Translations under genes and position numbers: made by a program
In this document: piece by piece, positions 15,258-23,358 of the stretch
Position numbering within the stretch: position 1 is the first letter of the stretch
How the letters are laid out: every line of letters begins with the position of its first letter
Origin: JAXGMV01 sp040768445
GTDB taxonomy: Bacteria; Chloroflexota; Anaerolineae; Anaerolineales; Anaerolineaceae
Direction: 5' to 3'
Assembly: GCA_040768445.1 (NCBI GenBank)
Contig: JAXGMV010000001.1
Location: forward strand, 930,001-994,000
DNA: 64,000 nt
Notes under the pieces: model-generated
The model's input: the letters and a program-made list of their open reading frames with translations, nothing else
Database searches by the model: none
Told to the model about the DNA's origin: nothing

Positions 15258-16883
15258 ATGCCAGATACCCTGCCTCTCAGCATTGAGAACCTCACCTTCC
15301 AGTACAGCCGGCGCGACACGCCTGCCATTCAATCCATCTCCTTTGACCTGCACCCTGGCGAGATCCTGCTGCTGGCTGGCTCGTCCGGCTGCGGCAAGAC
15401 CACCCTGATGCGCTGTGTCAACGGGCTCATCCCCTACACCTACGGCGGCACGCTCAGCGGGTCCATCCGCATCTTTGGTCAGGACATCGCCAGCATGAGC
15501 CTGTCGGACATCTCCTGCCAGATCGGCACCGTCCTGCAGGACCCCGAGCGCCAGATTGTCGCCAGTTTCGTTTTCAACGAGGTGGCTTTTGGCCTTGAGA
15601 ACCTGGGACTGCCGCGGGCAGAGATCTTCCAGCGTGTGGACGAGGTAATGGACTATCTCAACATCGGCTTCCTCAAAGACCGCGAGACCTTTCAGCTCTC
15701 CGGCGGCGAGAAGCAGAAGGTGGCGCTGGCGGGTGTGCTGGCCATGCGGCCGCGCATTCTCCTGTTGGACGAGCCGCTTGCCAGCCTTGACCCCGCCTCA
15801 GCACAGGAAGCGCTCGGCATCTTCCGCAAGCTGGCGGACGACGGTATCTCCATCGTGCTGGTGGAGCACCGCGTCGAGGACGTGCTGGGCATCAAGCCCG
15901 ACCACGTGCTCTACATGGTGGATGGTAAGCAGGCCTATTTTGGCGGTATTGATGGGTTGATGGCGCAGGTGGACTATGCCCAGGTGAAGCTGCCGGCACA
16001 GGTGGTGATGGAGCGGGCACGCGCCCACCCGGCACCTGCCTTCCAGCCGTCCCTGCCCCCGCAGGACGGCGAGACCCTGATCGCCTTTGAGGATGTGCAC
16101 TTCCACTACCGTGAGGGTCTGCCAGATGTGTTGCGCGGCGTGACCTGTAGTGTGCACAAGGGTGACGTGGTGGCAGTGCTGGGTCACAACGGCGCTGGCA
16201 AGACCACGCTGGTGAAGCACGCCCTCGGATTGCTCAAGCCCACCTCGGGCAGTGTGAAACTGCAGGGTAAGGACAGCCGCGAGACCTCGATTGCTGAGAA
16301 CGCCCACACCATCGGTTATGTTTTCCAGTCACCCAGCCAGATGCTGTTTGCCCAAACCGTGCGGGCAGAACTGGCGTTTGGGCCTGAGAACCTGGGTCAC
16401 CCCAAAGCGCAGGTGGCGCAGGACGTGCAGTGGGCGATTGAGACCGTGCACCTGCCGGATGAGTTGGATATGCCGCCGCTGGCGTTGTCCTTTGGTCAGC
16501 AGAAGCGCGTCAGCATTGCCGCCATTCTTGCCATGCGCTCGCGCATCCTGATGATGGACGAGCCCACTGCTGGGCAGGATTACTGGAATTACATGTCGTT
16601 TATGGATGCCATTTTGCAAATGCCGGGTTTTGACGCCATTTTGTTCATCACGCATGACGTTGACCTGGCGGTAGTCTATGCCAACCGCGTGCTGCTGCTG
16701 GACCAGGGACGTATCCTGGCAGACGGTTCCCCGCAGGACGTATTGGCGGACGAGCGGCGCCTGCTGCAGGCACGGGTGCTGCCGACCTCGCTCCTGAGGT
16801 TGAACCTTGAACACCTGCCGCATACCGGGCGATTTATGCGGGCTGAGGCGCTGGCACACACTGCCGGCACCACTGACTGCTGA
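15258..16883 (+). CDS. ECF transporter energy-coupling ATPase, two fused ABC domains (A-A')
   Basis: This 541-residue cytoplasmic protein holds two complete ABC modules. The first has Walker A GSSGCGKTT, signature LSGGEKQK and Walker B ILLLDEP. The second has GHNGAGKTT, a variant signature LSFGQQKR and MMDEPTAGQD. The fusion corresponds to EcfA1-EcfA2 (YkoD-like). It drives vitamin or metal uptake with the S and T subunits encoded just downstream. I start at 15258 because the frame upstream of it runs through intergenic repeats; family homology begins at PLSIENLTFQYS. Confidence 0.92.
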   Translation: MPDTLPLSIENLTFQYSRRDTPAIQSISFDLHPGEILLLAGSSGCGKTTLMRCVNGLIPYTYGGTLSGSIRIFGQDIASMSLSDISCQIGTVLQDPERQIVASFVFNEVAFGLENLGLPRAEIFQRVDEVMDYLNIGFLKDRETFQLSGGEKQKVALAGVLAMRPRILLLDEPLASLDPASAQEALGIFRKLADDGISIVLVEHRVEDVLGIKPDHVLYMVDGKQAYFGGIDGLMAQVDYAQVKLPAQVVMERARAHPAPAFQPSLPPQDGETLIAFEDVHFHYREGLPDVLRGVTCSVHKGDVVAVLGHNGAGKTTLVKHALGLLKPTSGSVKLQGKDSRETSIAENAHTIGYVFQSPSQMLFAQTVRAELAFGPENLGHPKAQVAQDVQWAIETVHLPDELDMPPLALSFGQQKRVSIAAILAMRSRILMMDEPTAGQDYWNYMSFMDAILQMPGFDAILFITHDVDLAVVYANRVLLLDQGRILADGSPQDVLADERRLLQARVLPTSLLRLNLEHLPHTGRFMRAEALAHTAGTTDC

Positions 16884-16929
16884 TCGGATCTTATCTTATT
16901 CATCATGTTTAGTTAACAGGAGGCATTAA

Positions 16930-17481
16930 ATGAAAGACAAGAAATCGATTTGGTTATTTGGAACCCGCGTGGTGGTGTATGCTGCCATCGGCGCGGCACT
17001 GTACGGTGTGCTGTCATGGGTGTTCAACTTCCTGCAGCTGCCGGCATCCGGCAATGTCGCCTTCCGGCCAGCCGTGGTCATCCCGCTGTTCTTCGGCATC
17101 GTCTTTGGACCGATCGTGGGCTTCATCACCGGCTTTTTGGGCAACATCATCGGTGACTTGCTCTCGGGCTACGGCTTTTGGATCTGGTGGGATCTTGGCA
17201 ACGGCATCATCGGCCTGGTAGCCGGTCTGTGCGCCGGCATGATGGTTGATTACAAACGCGCCAAGGACCTGATCACCGCTGAGATCTTCGTGGTGCTCGC
17301 CTGTGCTGCCGGCATGTTCGTGGCATCCGTCTCTGAGATGTGGGTATCGGGGCTTGACTTTGCCACTGCCATGGCGACCACCTTTGTACCCGCCTTTGTC
17401 ACCAACATTATCAACGGCCTTATCCTGACACCCCTGCTGATGATCGCCTGGAGCGCCATCCGCAGCCGCTCAGGACGCTGA
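16930..17481 (+). CDS. ECF transporter substrate-binding S component
   Basis: This 183-residue membrane protein has about six hydrophobic segments. It shows the block FRPAVVIPLFFGIVFGPIVG followed by GNIIGDLLSGYGFWIWWDLGNGIIG, typical of S components of the UPF0397-like group. It supplies substrate specificity in an A-A'/S/T transporter. An excellent ribosome site (AGGAGG) precedes the ATG. It sits 46 bp after the ATPase gene. The substrate cannot be read from the sequence; fused-ATPase relatives are usually vitamin or precursor transporters. Confidence 0.85.
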   Translation: MKDKKSIWLFGTRVVVYAAIGAALYGVLSWVFNFLQLPASGNVAFRPAVVIPLFFGIVFGPIVGFITGFLGNIIGDLLSGYGFWIWWDLGNGIIGLVAGLCAGMMVDYKRAKDLITAEIFVVLACAAGMFVASVSEMWVSGLDFATAMATTFVPAFVTNIINGLILTPLLMIAWSAIRSRSGR

Positions 17482-17500
17482 TCTTATTCATCATTAACCC

Positions 17501-17521
17501 GGGGCGGTGTTGAGCCGCCCC
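17501..17521 (+). other. hairpin between S and T genes
   Basis: GGGGCGG, loop TGTTGAG, CCGCCCC form a perfect 7-bp GC stem 28 bp before the T gene. No T-tract follows, so it more likely adjusts mRNA stability or translation within the operon than ends transcription. ATCTTATTCATCAT precedes it at 17481 and also stands at 16889 before the S gene. Confidence 0.5.
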
Positions 17522-17548
17522 GGCAGCCCTGCCCGCAGGACGTTTCAC

Positions 17549-18400
17549 ATGATTGTTTCTTTCGGTTACAAACCGCGCCAGAGTGTCGTCGAGACCTTTG
17601 ACCCGCGCGCCCGCTGGATTTTCTCCATCCTGATGTTGTTCGCCATCGTCAACTTCTGGGATATCCGCTTCCTGCTGGGCTTCATGGTCATCTCACTGGT
17701 GCAGTATACACTCACCCGCCTGACCTGGAAGGAGACCCGCCGCGCCTGGATGTTCGTCTTCTTCCTGATGTTCGTGATGATCTTTGTCAACACCATTATC
17801 ACCAGCGCCGGCACCATCGCCGCTGTGACCGAAAACCCGCATGTGATCTTTGCCATTGAAAAACCTATCCGCTTCACCATGACGATCGAGCGTCTGTGGT
17901 ATGCCCTGACGCAGATGGTGCGCATCCTGGCCATCACCACGCTGTTCCTGGTGGTGCCCTTCACCATGGACCCGCGCCAGTACGGTATCACCTTCAAGGG
18001 TATGGGGCTGGGCGACAAGCTGGCATTCACCATGGACCTGGCGTTCCGGTTCGTGCCCACGCTGGCGCGCGACTTCGGCACCACGCTCGATGCCCAAAAG
18101 GCGCGCGGCTATGAGCTGGATAAGTTCGATGGCAACATCTTCAAGAAGGTTGCCCGCATGGCGCCGCTGATAATACCGGTAACGATGAACTCACTGCTGA
18201 GCGGCGAGGACATGGTCAATGCCATGGACCTGCGCGGCTTCAGCTCCAGCGGCAAGCGCACCTGGCTGTACACGCTGCAGTACCGCCGCCGGGATCATGT
18301 TTTGATTGCCCTGAGCGTGATTGCGCTGGTGGTCTCGTTTGTCCTGCCGCGCTTCTTTGACATCGGCAACTTCTGGGTGCCGGCGTTTTTGATTCCGTAA
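17549..18400 (+). CDS. ECF transporter transmembrane component EcfT
   Basis: This 283-residue T subunit has early membrane spans after PRARWIFSILML and a cytoplasmic part with the two family Ala-Arg-Gly-type coupling motifs: AQKARGYELDK near residue 187 and AMDLRGFSSSGKRTW near 228. These contact the ATPase domains. The start at 17549 follows AGGA and matches the family N-terminus; a start 42 bases upstream would lie inside the GC hairpin. It is the third and last gene of the operon. Confidence 0.92.
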   Translation: MIVSFGYKPRQSVVETFDPRARWIFSILMLFAIVNFWDIRFLLGFMVISLVQYTLTRLTWKETRRAWMFVFFLMFVMIFVNTIITSAGTIAAVTENPHVIFAIEKPIRFTMTIERLWYALTQMVRILAITTLFLVVPFTMDPRQYGITFKGMGLGDKLAFTMDLAFRFVPTLARDFGTTLDAQKARGYELDKFDGNIFKKVARMAPLIIPVTMNSLLSGEDMVNAMDLRGFSSSGKRTWLYTLQYRRRDHVLIALSVIALVVSFVLPRFFDIGNFWVPAFLIP

Positions 18401-18524
18401 AGATTATCATTTCCTAATTCGCATTACCTACCAGCTGCGGCAAATGTAAGTGATTACGCCTGACATCAGGGCGTCCCAGTGAGACGTACCCTACAGGTAT
18501 GATGGCAATGGCTGAGCGTGCCGC

Positions 18525-19182
18525 AGGTGCCGTAAGCCCGGCATAGCCATATGTGTCAGAAGCATTTGTGATTGCCGCTATTACCTGGGTGACCCTATGG
18601 GTCACACCCTACATGTGCTGAGGCTCTGTTGGTTGAGGGATTCGTGCTGGTAAACCTCCTCCATTTTGAAAAAATGGGGGAGGCAGGAGGGGGCAGCATT
18701 GCCGGCGGCTGAACCTGCCGAAGGTGCCGTAAACCCGGCATAGCCATATGTGTCAGAAGCATTTGTGATTGCCGCTATTACCTGGGTGACCCAATGGGTC
18801 GCGCCCTACGTGTGCTGAGGCTCTGTTGGTTGAGGGATTCGTGCTGGTAAACCTCCTCCATTTTGAAAAAACACGGGAAGCAGGAGGGGGTGGCTTTGCG
18901 ATAGGCAGATGTAGGTCAGGTTTCCATACCTGACCTTGTAAGATCTTCTGTGAGTGCAGTGGGACAACACCTGGTCAAAAGGGCGTCCCACTGGGACGCC
19001 TGCATGTACTTGTCGTGGGACATTGTGCCTGTCAGACCCTCCGGCGTAGGGCGGATTTCCATATCCGCCGTCAGCCAAAGGTGCCGTAAACCCGGCATAG
19101 CCATATGTGTCAGAAGCATTTGTGATTGCCGCTATTACCTGGGTGACCCTATGGGTCACACCCTACATGTGCTGAGGCTCTG
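18525..19182. repeat. three copies of a 105-170 bp intergenic repeat
   Basis: A unit beginning AGGTGCCGTAA(A/G)CCCGGC and ending GTGCTGAGGCTCTG occurs at 18525, 18722 and 19078. The first two copies continue through TTGGTTGAGGGATTCG to a CCTCC...GGAGG hairpin and are spaced 197 bp apart. Each unit contains a GGGTGACCC-GGGTCAC palindrome. Between copies 2 and 3 lie a GTAGGTCAGG hairpin (18911-18935), a GGGCGTCCC palindrome (18983) and a GGCGGAT hairpin (19050-19069). The whole 945-bp gap from 18401 to 19345 shows no gene. Confidence 0.8.
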
Positions 19183-19345
19183 GTAGGGGCGTCCCAGTGG
19201 GACGCCTGAAGGTACCTGTCGTGGGACATAGTTCCCGTCAGGAGGTCGAAACCCCGGTACCTACGATAGCGATCTCAGTTATACTTATTTTGACAACACC
19301 TTTTCATCCCCGAAGCAGACCAGTATTCAACAAGTGAGGTGACCC

Positions 19346-19873
19346 ATGCCGCCAGTCAGAAAAACGCTCGGAAGCCTGAACTACCCCTGTTATGTTGCGC
19401 TCATGCGCTTGATCGAGACACAGAGCAAGTCCACCATCGTCACCTGGTGTGTGGACTATGCCGAAAAGCACTTCCTGCCCATCTATGAACGGGCGTACCC
19501 CGGTGACCGCCGTCCACACGAAGCGCTGGAATCCGCTCGTGAGTGGCTGGCAGGGAAGGTCAAGCTGCCGGCCGCAAAGGTGAAAATCCTGGCAGCACAT
19601 GCCGCCGCACGTGAGGCAGAAGGCAGTCACGCCGCACAAGCCGCCGCCCGGGCAATCGCCCAGGCTGCCTCAAGCATCCACGCACCAACCCACTCAATGG
19701 GTATGGCATGCTACGGTGCGGCCGCAGCCGCCTACGACCGGGTGGGTACGGCTGAAACGCCAGAGGTCTATGGCTTGTTAGCGACTGAGGCGTGCGGCAA
19801 GATGGAAGCAGCACTGCGCGCAGTGGCAGTGGAGAACGAGAAAAACCCCGCGAAGATCAACTGGCACTGCTGA
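19346..19873 (+). CDS. putative immunity protein (Imm-5-like family)
   Basis: This 175-residue helical protein has the pattern of the Imm-5-like immunity family: WCVDYAEKHFLPIYERAYPGDRRPHEALESAREW, then Ala/His-rich helices AAHAAAREAEGSHAAQAAARA and HAPTHSMGMACYGAAAA. Family members are found beside polymorphic toxins, but no toxin gene is seen next to this one. Ribosome site GAGGTGA precedes the ATG. It stands between a repeat cluster and a toxin-antitoxin pair, both accessory-type surroundings. Function as an immunity factor is inferred from the family only. Confidence 0.7.
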   Translation: MPPVRKTLGSLNYPCYVALMRLIETQSKSTIVTWCVDYAEKHFLPIYERAYPGDRRPHEALESAREWLAGKVKLPAAKVKILAAHAAAREAEGSHAAQAAARAIAQAASSIHAPTHSMGMACYGAAAAAYDRVGTAETPEVYGLLATEACGKMEAALRAVAVENEKNPAKINWHC

Positions 19874-20018
19874 TGGACCGGCTGGTCATTAGTGCGCATG
19901 CTTGAGCTACCTGCATTTTCAGCACGCTCAGAGATCTTTAGTTGTTTTCCGATTATTGAGATATGAATATTATTGAATAGTAACTTATTATTACCTTGCA
20001 GTTGTTGAGTAATTGAAA

Positions 20019-20321
20019 TTAAACCAGTTTCATCTCTTTTACAGTATTTAACAATTCTTCTGGATACTTGGCAGCAACATACAGTAATACTCTTGCAGAA
20101 CCGACGGGCCTCCGCCGGCCTTGTTCCCAATTGTGCAGAGTCCTAACGCTAATGCCCAGCATACTGGCGAATTCATTTTGAGAGAGGTTGTAGTTTTCTC
20201 GTATCTGTTTTACATCAACCTGCTCGATGTGAAATTTTCGTACTGGTTCCTGCTCACCACGCTTGATAGCCCCCGCCTGTTGAATGCTTGTTAATAATTC
20301 TTCAAAAAGTTCTTTTTTCAT
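20019..20321 (-). CDS. HigA-type antitoxin, XRE-family helix-turn-helix
   Basis: This 100-residue DNA-binding antitoxin has a HTH_3 domain at about residues 36-88 (VKQIRENYNLSQNEFASMLGISVRTLHNWEQGRR). The YNLSQNEFA and SVRTLHNWEQGRRRP helices are classic. It overlaps the upstream toxin gene by 4 bp, so synthesis is coupled. The order toxin first, antitoxin second is that of HigBA systems. It should neutralise the toxin and, with it, bind the palindrome in the promoter. Confidence 0.9.
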   Translation of the reverse strand: MKKELFEELLTSIQQAGAIKRGEQEPVRKFHIEQVDVKQIRENYNLSQNEFASMLGISVRTLHNWEQGRRRPVGSARVLLYVAAKYPEELLNTVKEMKLV

Positions 20322-20635
20322 TTCAATTCTCTTTCTACAACTGCACGTAAAGTGCCTAATTCACTTTCTGATAAATCCACTTTTTCATTCTTAGGATAAA
20401 GGTACAGCAGATATATTTCATCCTCAGTTTTATACCAGTAATAAATTATGCGGCAGCCGCCTCTTTTTCCCTTTGTACCATAAGACCATCTTAATTTTCT
20501 CAACCCGCCGCTTTTCTTAATGACTGAGCCAATATCAGGACGAAGTATTAATGCCTTTTGGATCTGAAGGTACTCCTCATCAGTTAGATGCTCCAACACT
20601 TGTTTGGTGAAGATTGATGTCTCAATGATTTCCAT
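20318..20635 (-). CDS. RelE/HigB-family toxin
   Basis: This 105-residue protein resembles mRNA interferases of the RelE/HigB superfamily: an N-terminal helix pair (TSIFTKQVLEHLTDEEY), then GGLRKLRWSYGTKGKRGGCRIIYYWYKTEDEIYLLYLYPKNEKVDL, where the Arg/Lys/Tyr residues form the usual active-site surface. A TTG codon 24 bases upstream lies inside the operator and promoter, so I take the ATG at 20635, leaving a very short leader. Ribosome-dependent cleavage is the family activity. Confidence 0.88.
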   Translation of the reverse strand: MEIIETSIFTKQVLEHLTDEEYLQIQKALILRPDIGSVIKKSGGLRKLRWSYGTKGKRGGCRIIYYWYKTEDEIYLLYLYPKNEKVDLSESELGTLRAVVERELK

Positions 20636-20647
20636 CGTTGGATTATT

Positions 20648-20676
20648 AGTATACGCCAATGGCGTATAGATGTCAA
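20648..20676 (-). promoter_or_regulatory. promoter with embedded operator of the toxin-antitoxin operon
   Basis: On the minus strand TTGACA (20676-20671), 17-bp spacer, TATACT (20653-20648). A perfect palindrome TATACGCC-N3-GGCGTATA (20650-20668) fills the spacer and part of the -10 box. Binding there would block RNA polymerase, as in autoregulated TA operons. Confidence 0.8.
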
Positions 20677-20745
20677 GTCATATTCTCCAATTATTTGTGC
20701 AAAACGGCAATTACCCGCTTAAAAGCCAGATTGTGGACTTAATAA

Positions 20746-21627
20746 CTATTCAACCACTTTCGAAAACCACAACGTCTCAGAAACCAGTCTGAAGCCCAGG
20801 GAGTCAGCCAGGCGCTGCATGCCTACATTAAGGCTGCTGGTGCCGGTCTGCACCAGCAAAGCACCCTGCGCTGACATGTGCTGCATGATGGTAGCCATCA
20901 ATGCGCCAGCGAGGCCAAGCCGGCGGTAATTGGGGTGTGTCCCAACCGGGTCAGTGTAACCGATGTGCCTCTCCTCATCCTCAAACCCACCGATGCAGAA
21001 AGCCGCCAGGTCGCCGTTGGGGGCTACAGCGACAAGGTCGAGGCCTGGCTGGTACAACGGCGCACGCATGATAGCCAGGCGTTGCTCAGACGTCATGTTC
21101 TCGGTGCCAAATGTGGCCTGATGCAGCACTACCAGGTCTTCCACCTCATCCACGCCTCTCACCGGGCGAATGGAAAAGGCGGGTGCCAATACCGGCTGAG
21201 GCAGGGGTTGGTCGAGGGATCGTTCATAATGAAGGGAGCATTCGCCGCTGGACTCAAACCCCCAGCGCTGCAGCAGGGCGATCTGCCAGTCGTTCTGCGC
21301 CGCAAACGACGCGTCGAGGTTGTCGTGAATACCCGAAACAGCATTGCGCTGGCGTTGGCAGGCAATCCCCCATGTCACAAGCGCATCTTCCAGGGCAGTT
21401 GTGCGGTTTGCATCGCGCAGCTCAAACCACAGGTTATTGTAGTCATCTACATAAGCGAAGCCTGCCAGCATGCCGTCCTCCAGCCACAGGCGGGTGTTGG
21501 CTCGCACCGTGATGAGCTGCAAGGTCTCCTCAAAATCAACGATGGTGGTGGGCCGCGTCAGCGAACCGATGAAGTCTCGCATCAACTGAACATCCGGGTC
21601 ACCCTGCAGCAGGCGGCTTGTCAACAT
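20746..21627 (-). CDS. GNAT-family N-acetyltransferase, two-domain
   Basis: This 293-residue protein has a degenerate N-terminal GNAT-like half and a C-terminal half with the acetyl-CoA site. HPNYRRLGLAGALM (residues ~228-241) is the motif A pyrophosphate loop, followed by the C-terminal GMQRLADSLGFRLVSE motif B. An Asp/Glu-rich strand precedes it (DLAAFCIGGFEDEERHIGYTD). Acceptor unknown; the two-domain form resembles mycothiol-synthase-type or Eis-type relatives in layout only. It is a single-gene unit on the minus strand. Confidence 0.85.
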   Translation of the reverse strand: MLTSRLLQGDPDVQLMRDFIGSLTRPTTIVDFEETLQLITVRANTRLWLEDGMLAGFAYVDDYNNLWFELRDANRTTALEDALVTWGIACQRQRNAVSGIHDNLDASFAAQNDWQIALLQRWGFESSGECSLHYERSLDQPLPQPVLAPAFSIRPVRGVDEVEDLVVLHQATFGTENMTSEQRLAIMRAPLYQPGLDLVAVAPNGDLAAFCIGGFEDEERHIGYTDPVGTHPNYRRLGLAGALMATIMQHMSAQGALLVQTGTSSLNVGMQRLADSLGFRLVSETLWFSKVVE

Positions 21628-21659
21628 GCTATCGCTCCTTTTTATCCATTATAAGAGCA

Positions 21660-22020
21660 ATGGTCGCTTCAAGGCAGCCGTTGTGCAGCCTACCGCGCCC
21701 TTAGCTTGTCGAAGGGTCGAAGGGTGAGAAATATTCCCTCTCCCTTTGGGATCGCGAAGCATCCTGTAAGGAGAGGTTAGGTGAGGGATTTTTCACCATC
21801 ACTCTGTAATGCCGAGGCTTCGATCCCCTGGGTAGGGACAATGTACCGGGACTTCGATCCCCTGAGCGGGGACCTCCAGCGGCTGTTAGCCGCTTCCGGC
21901 AAGCTCAGTCACCGGCACCTGCGGCTGCTCAGTCACTGGCACCTGCGGCACGTTCAGCCATCGACAGGTAGGGGCGACTCTTACAGAGTGCTGCGCGACC
22001 CACTGGGTCGCCGCCTACAA
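21660..22020. repeat. intergenic repeat cluster
   Basis: The 508-bp gap holds a CTCTCCCTTTGGGATCG element (near 21740) and two CTTCGATCCCC elements (21811 and 21850, the second with GGGGACC). It also has the hairpin AGCGGC-TGTTA-GCCGCT (21880-21896), GCTCAGTCACCGGCACCT runs and a full GACCC-type palindrome (21973-22012). No gene is seen. Confidence 0.7.
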
Positions 22021-22135
22021 GCACGCTCAACCCGCGAGATGGGACGAAATCCGTATGCTTCCATCCCCGCCCGATGCACGCTTGTGATAAACTAAGGGTG
22101 AAAATTTTCTGATACCCGAACGGGAGGGAAGATCC

Positions 22136-22684
22136 ATGACTTATGAAACTTATCCTGTTGAAATTGCCGGCGTCCACCGCGAACTGCGCATTATGCAGAT
22201 CAAGCCGGGCGTCAAAATTGCCATCCTCAACATCCTGGGAGATACCGAGCTGGTGCAGGCTGCCGGCAAGGCGCTGGCTGATAAGCTGGCAGCGGTGGAC
22301 TATGACGTGCTCGTGACCGCCGAGGCCAAGAGCATTCCGCTGGCATATGCCGTTTCGGTTGAGAGCGGCAAACCCTACATTGTCCTGCGCAAGTCATACA
22401 AGCCTTACATGGGCGATGCGCTCAATGTTGAGACACTCTCCATCACCACCGGCAAGCCGCAGACGCTGTACCTCGACGAGCTTGACCGCAACAAGATACA
22501 CGGCAAACGCGTGGTGGTGCTGGATGATGTCATCAGCACTGGCTCAACTCTGCAGGGCATGCGCGTGCTGATCGAAAAAGCCGGCGCCGAAGTGGTGACC
22601 GAAGCCGCCATTTTCACCGAAGGCGAGCGCGCCACCTGGCACAAGGTGGTCTCGCTGGGGCATCTGCCGGTCTTCCTCGACTGA
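22136..22684 (+). CDS. phosphoribosyltransferase, adenine-PRT-like
   Basis: This 182-residue type I phosphoribosyltransferase has the PRPP-binding motif VVVLDDVISTGSTLQGM near residues 121-137 and the flexible region IVLRKSYKPYMGD, as in APRT/xanthine PRT relatives. It transfers a ribose-5-phosphate from PRPP to a purine base for salvage. The closest match in layout is APRT-like proteins, but the base-specificity segment is not diagnostic. GGGAGGGAAG before the ATG is a good ribosome site. It is a single gene ended by a hairpin. Confidence 0.88.
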   Translation: MTYETYPVEIAGVHRELRIMQIKPGVKIAILNILGDTELVQAAGKALADKLAAVDYDVLVTAEAKSIPLAYAVSVESGKPYIVLRKSYKPYMGDALNVETLSITTGKPQTLYLDELDRNKIHGKRVVVLDDVISTGSTLQGMRVLIEKAGAEVVTEAAIFTEGERATWHKVVSLGHLPVFLD

Positions 22685-22708
22685 CAGCCACCTGTATTAA
22701 ATAGAAAC

Positions 22709-22745
22709 AGCCGTCCGGTTTGTGTGCCGGGCGGCTGGTTGTTTA
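22709..22745 (+). terminator. terminator after the phosphoribosyltransferase gene
   Basis: AGCCGTCCGG (22709-22718), 8-nt loop, CCGGGCGGCT (22727-22736) form a 10-bp stem with one G-T pair. A GGTTGTTT tail follows. It lies between convergent genes. Confidence 0.6.
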
Positions 22746-22756
22746 ACAGTCTGTGC

Positions 22757-23314
22757 TTAATTATTCTTGAAGTCGATGCGGTCGATCACCCATACGCCGT
22801 TCTCTTGAATGAGAATAAAGCCGCGCGAGATCTCTACCTCGTCCACGATCATCCCCACTTCCACCTCGGCAGTACCCTTTTCCGGCTCCATCTTGCCAGA
22901 CTTGAACAGGTAGCCCTGTAGGGAACCGGTTGCCTCCAGGATGGCACGGGCGCCTTCAGCCGGCACCTGTGATTTCAAGTTGGCGCTCAGGTAGTTGACC
23001 ATGCCCGGCTGGTCGTACTGGAAGGCGTACAGGAAGCGCTGCACGGTGCCCTCGGGCGTTGTGTCCAGGTCGGAGGGTTTCTGCAGGGTTGGTACAGGTG
23101 CAGCAGGCTGGGCGGCTTCAGTGGCAGCGGTCTCAGTGAGCGGGGCAGCCTGCGGTTTTGGAGCGCTCTCAGGTGTGCCGGTGGCAGGCAGGAACATGCC
23201 CGGCAGGGTGACTTCGATTACCGGCAGTGCGGTGGGAGGCTGGGGTGTCGGCATACTGGCGCAGGCGCCAGAGATCAGCAGGATGATAAGGATCAGGGTC
23301 AGTCGTTTGGTCAT
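22757..23314 (-). CDS. lipoprotein, function unknown
   Basis: This 185-residue protein has a lipobox (LIILLISGAC, Cys18), a Pro/Ala/Thr-rich linker to about residue 75 and a compact C-terminal domain of about 100 residues (TPEGTVQRFLYAFQYDQPGMVNYLS ... VWVIDRIDFKNN). The domain pattern resembles NTF2-like/DUF4878-type folds (helix, FLxA, strands ending in W-x-ID). No enzymatic motif is visible. It is predicted to be anchored on the outer face of the membrane. Confidence 0.75.
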   Translation of the reverse strand: MTKRLTLILIILLISGACASMPTPQPPTALPVIEVTLPGMFLPATGTPESAPKPQAAPLTETAATEAAQPAAPVPTLQKPSDLDTTPEGTVQRFLYAFQYDQPGMVNYLSANLKSQVPAEGARAILEATGSLQGYLFKSGKMEPEKGTAEVEVGMIVDEVEISRGFILIQENGVWVIDRIDFKNN

Positions 23315-23358
23315 GGATCAGTTTCCTTTATGTGCGAGGTTTCCGATATAGTTGCAAG

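Noticed and set aside
18525..19182. Regularly spaced repeats taken as a CRISPR array.
   Set aside because: Units are over 100 bp, only three in number and contain nested hairpins; spacing is uneven and no cas gene is near.
20636..20659. TTG start for the toxin gene.
   Set aside because: It would lie within the operator and -10 box, upstream of the predicted transcription start.
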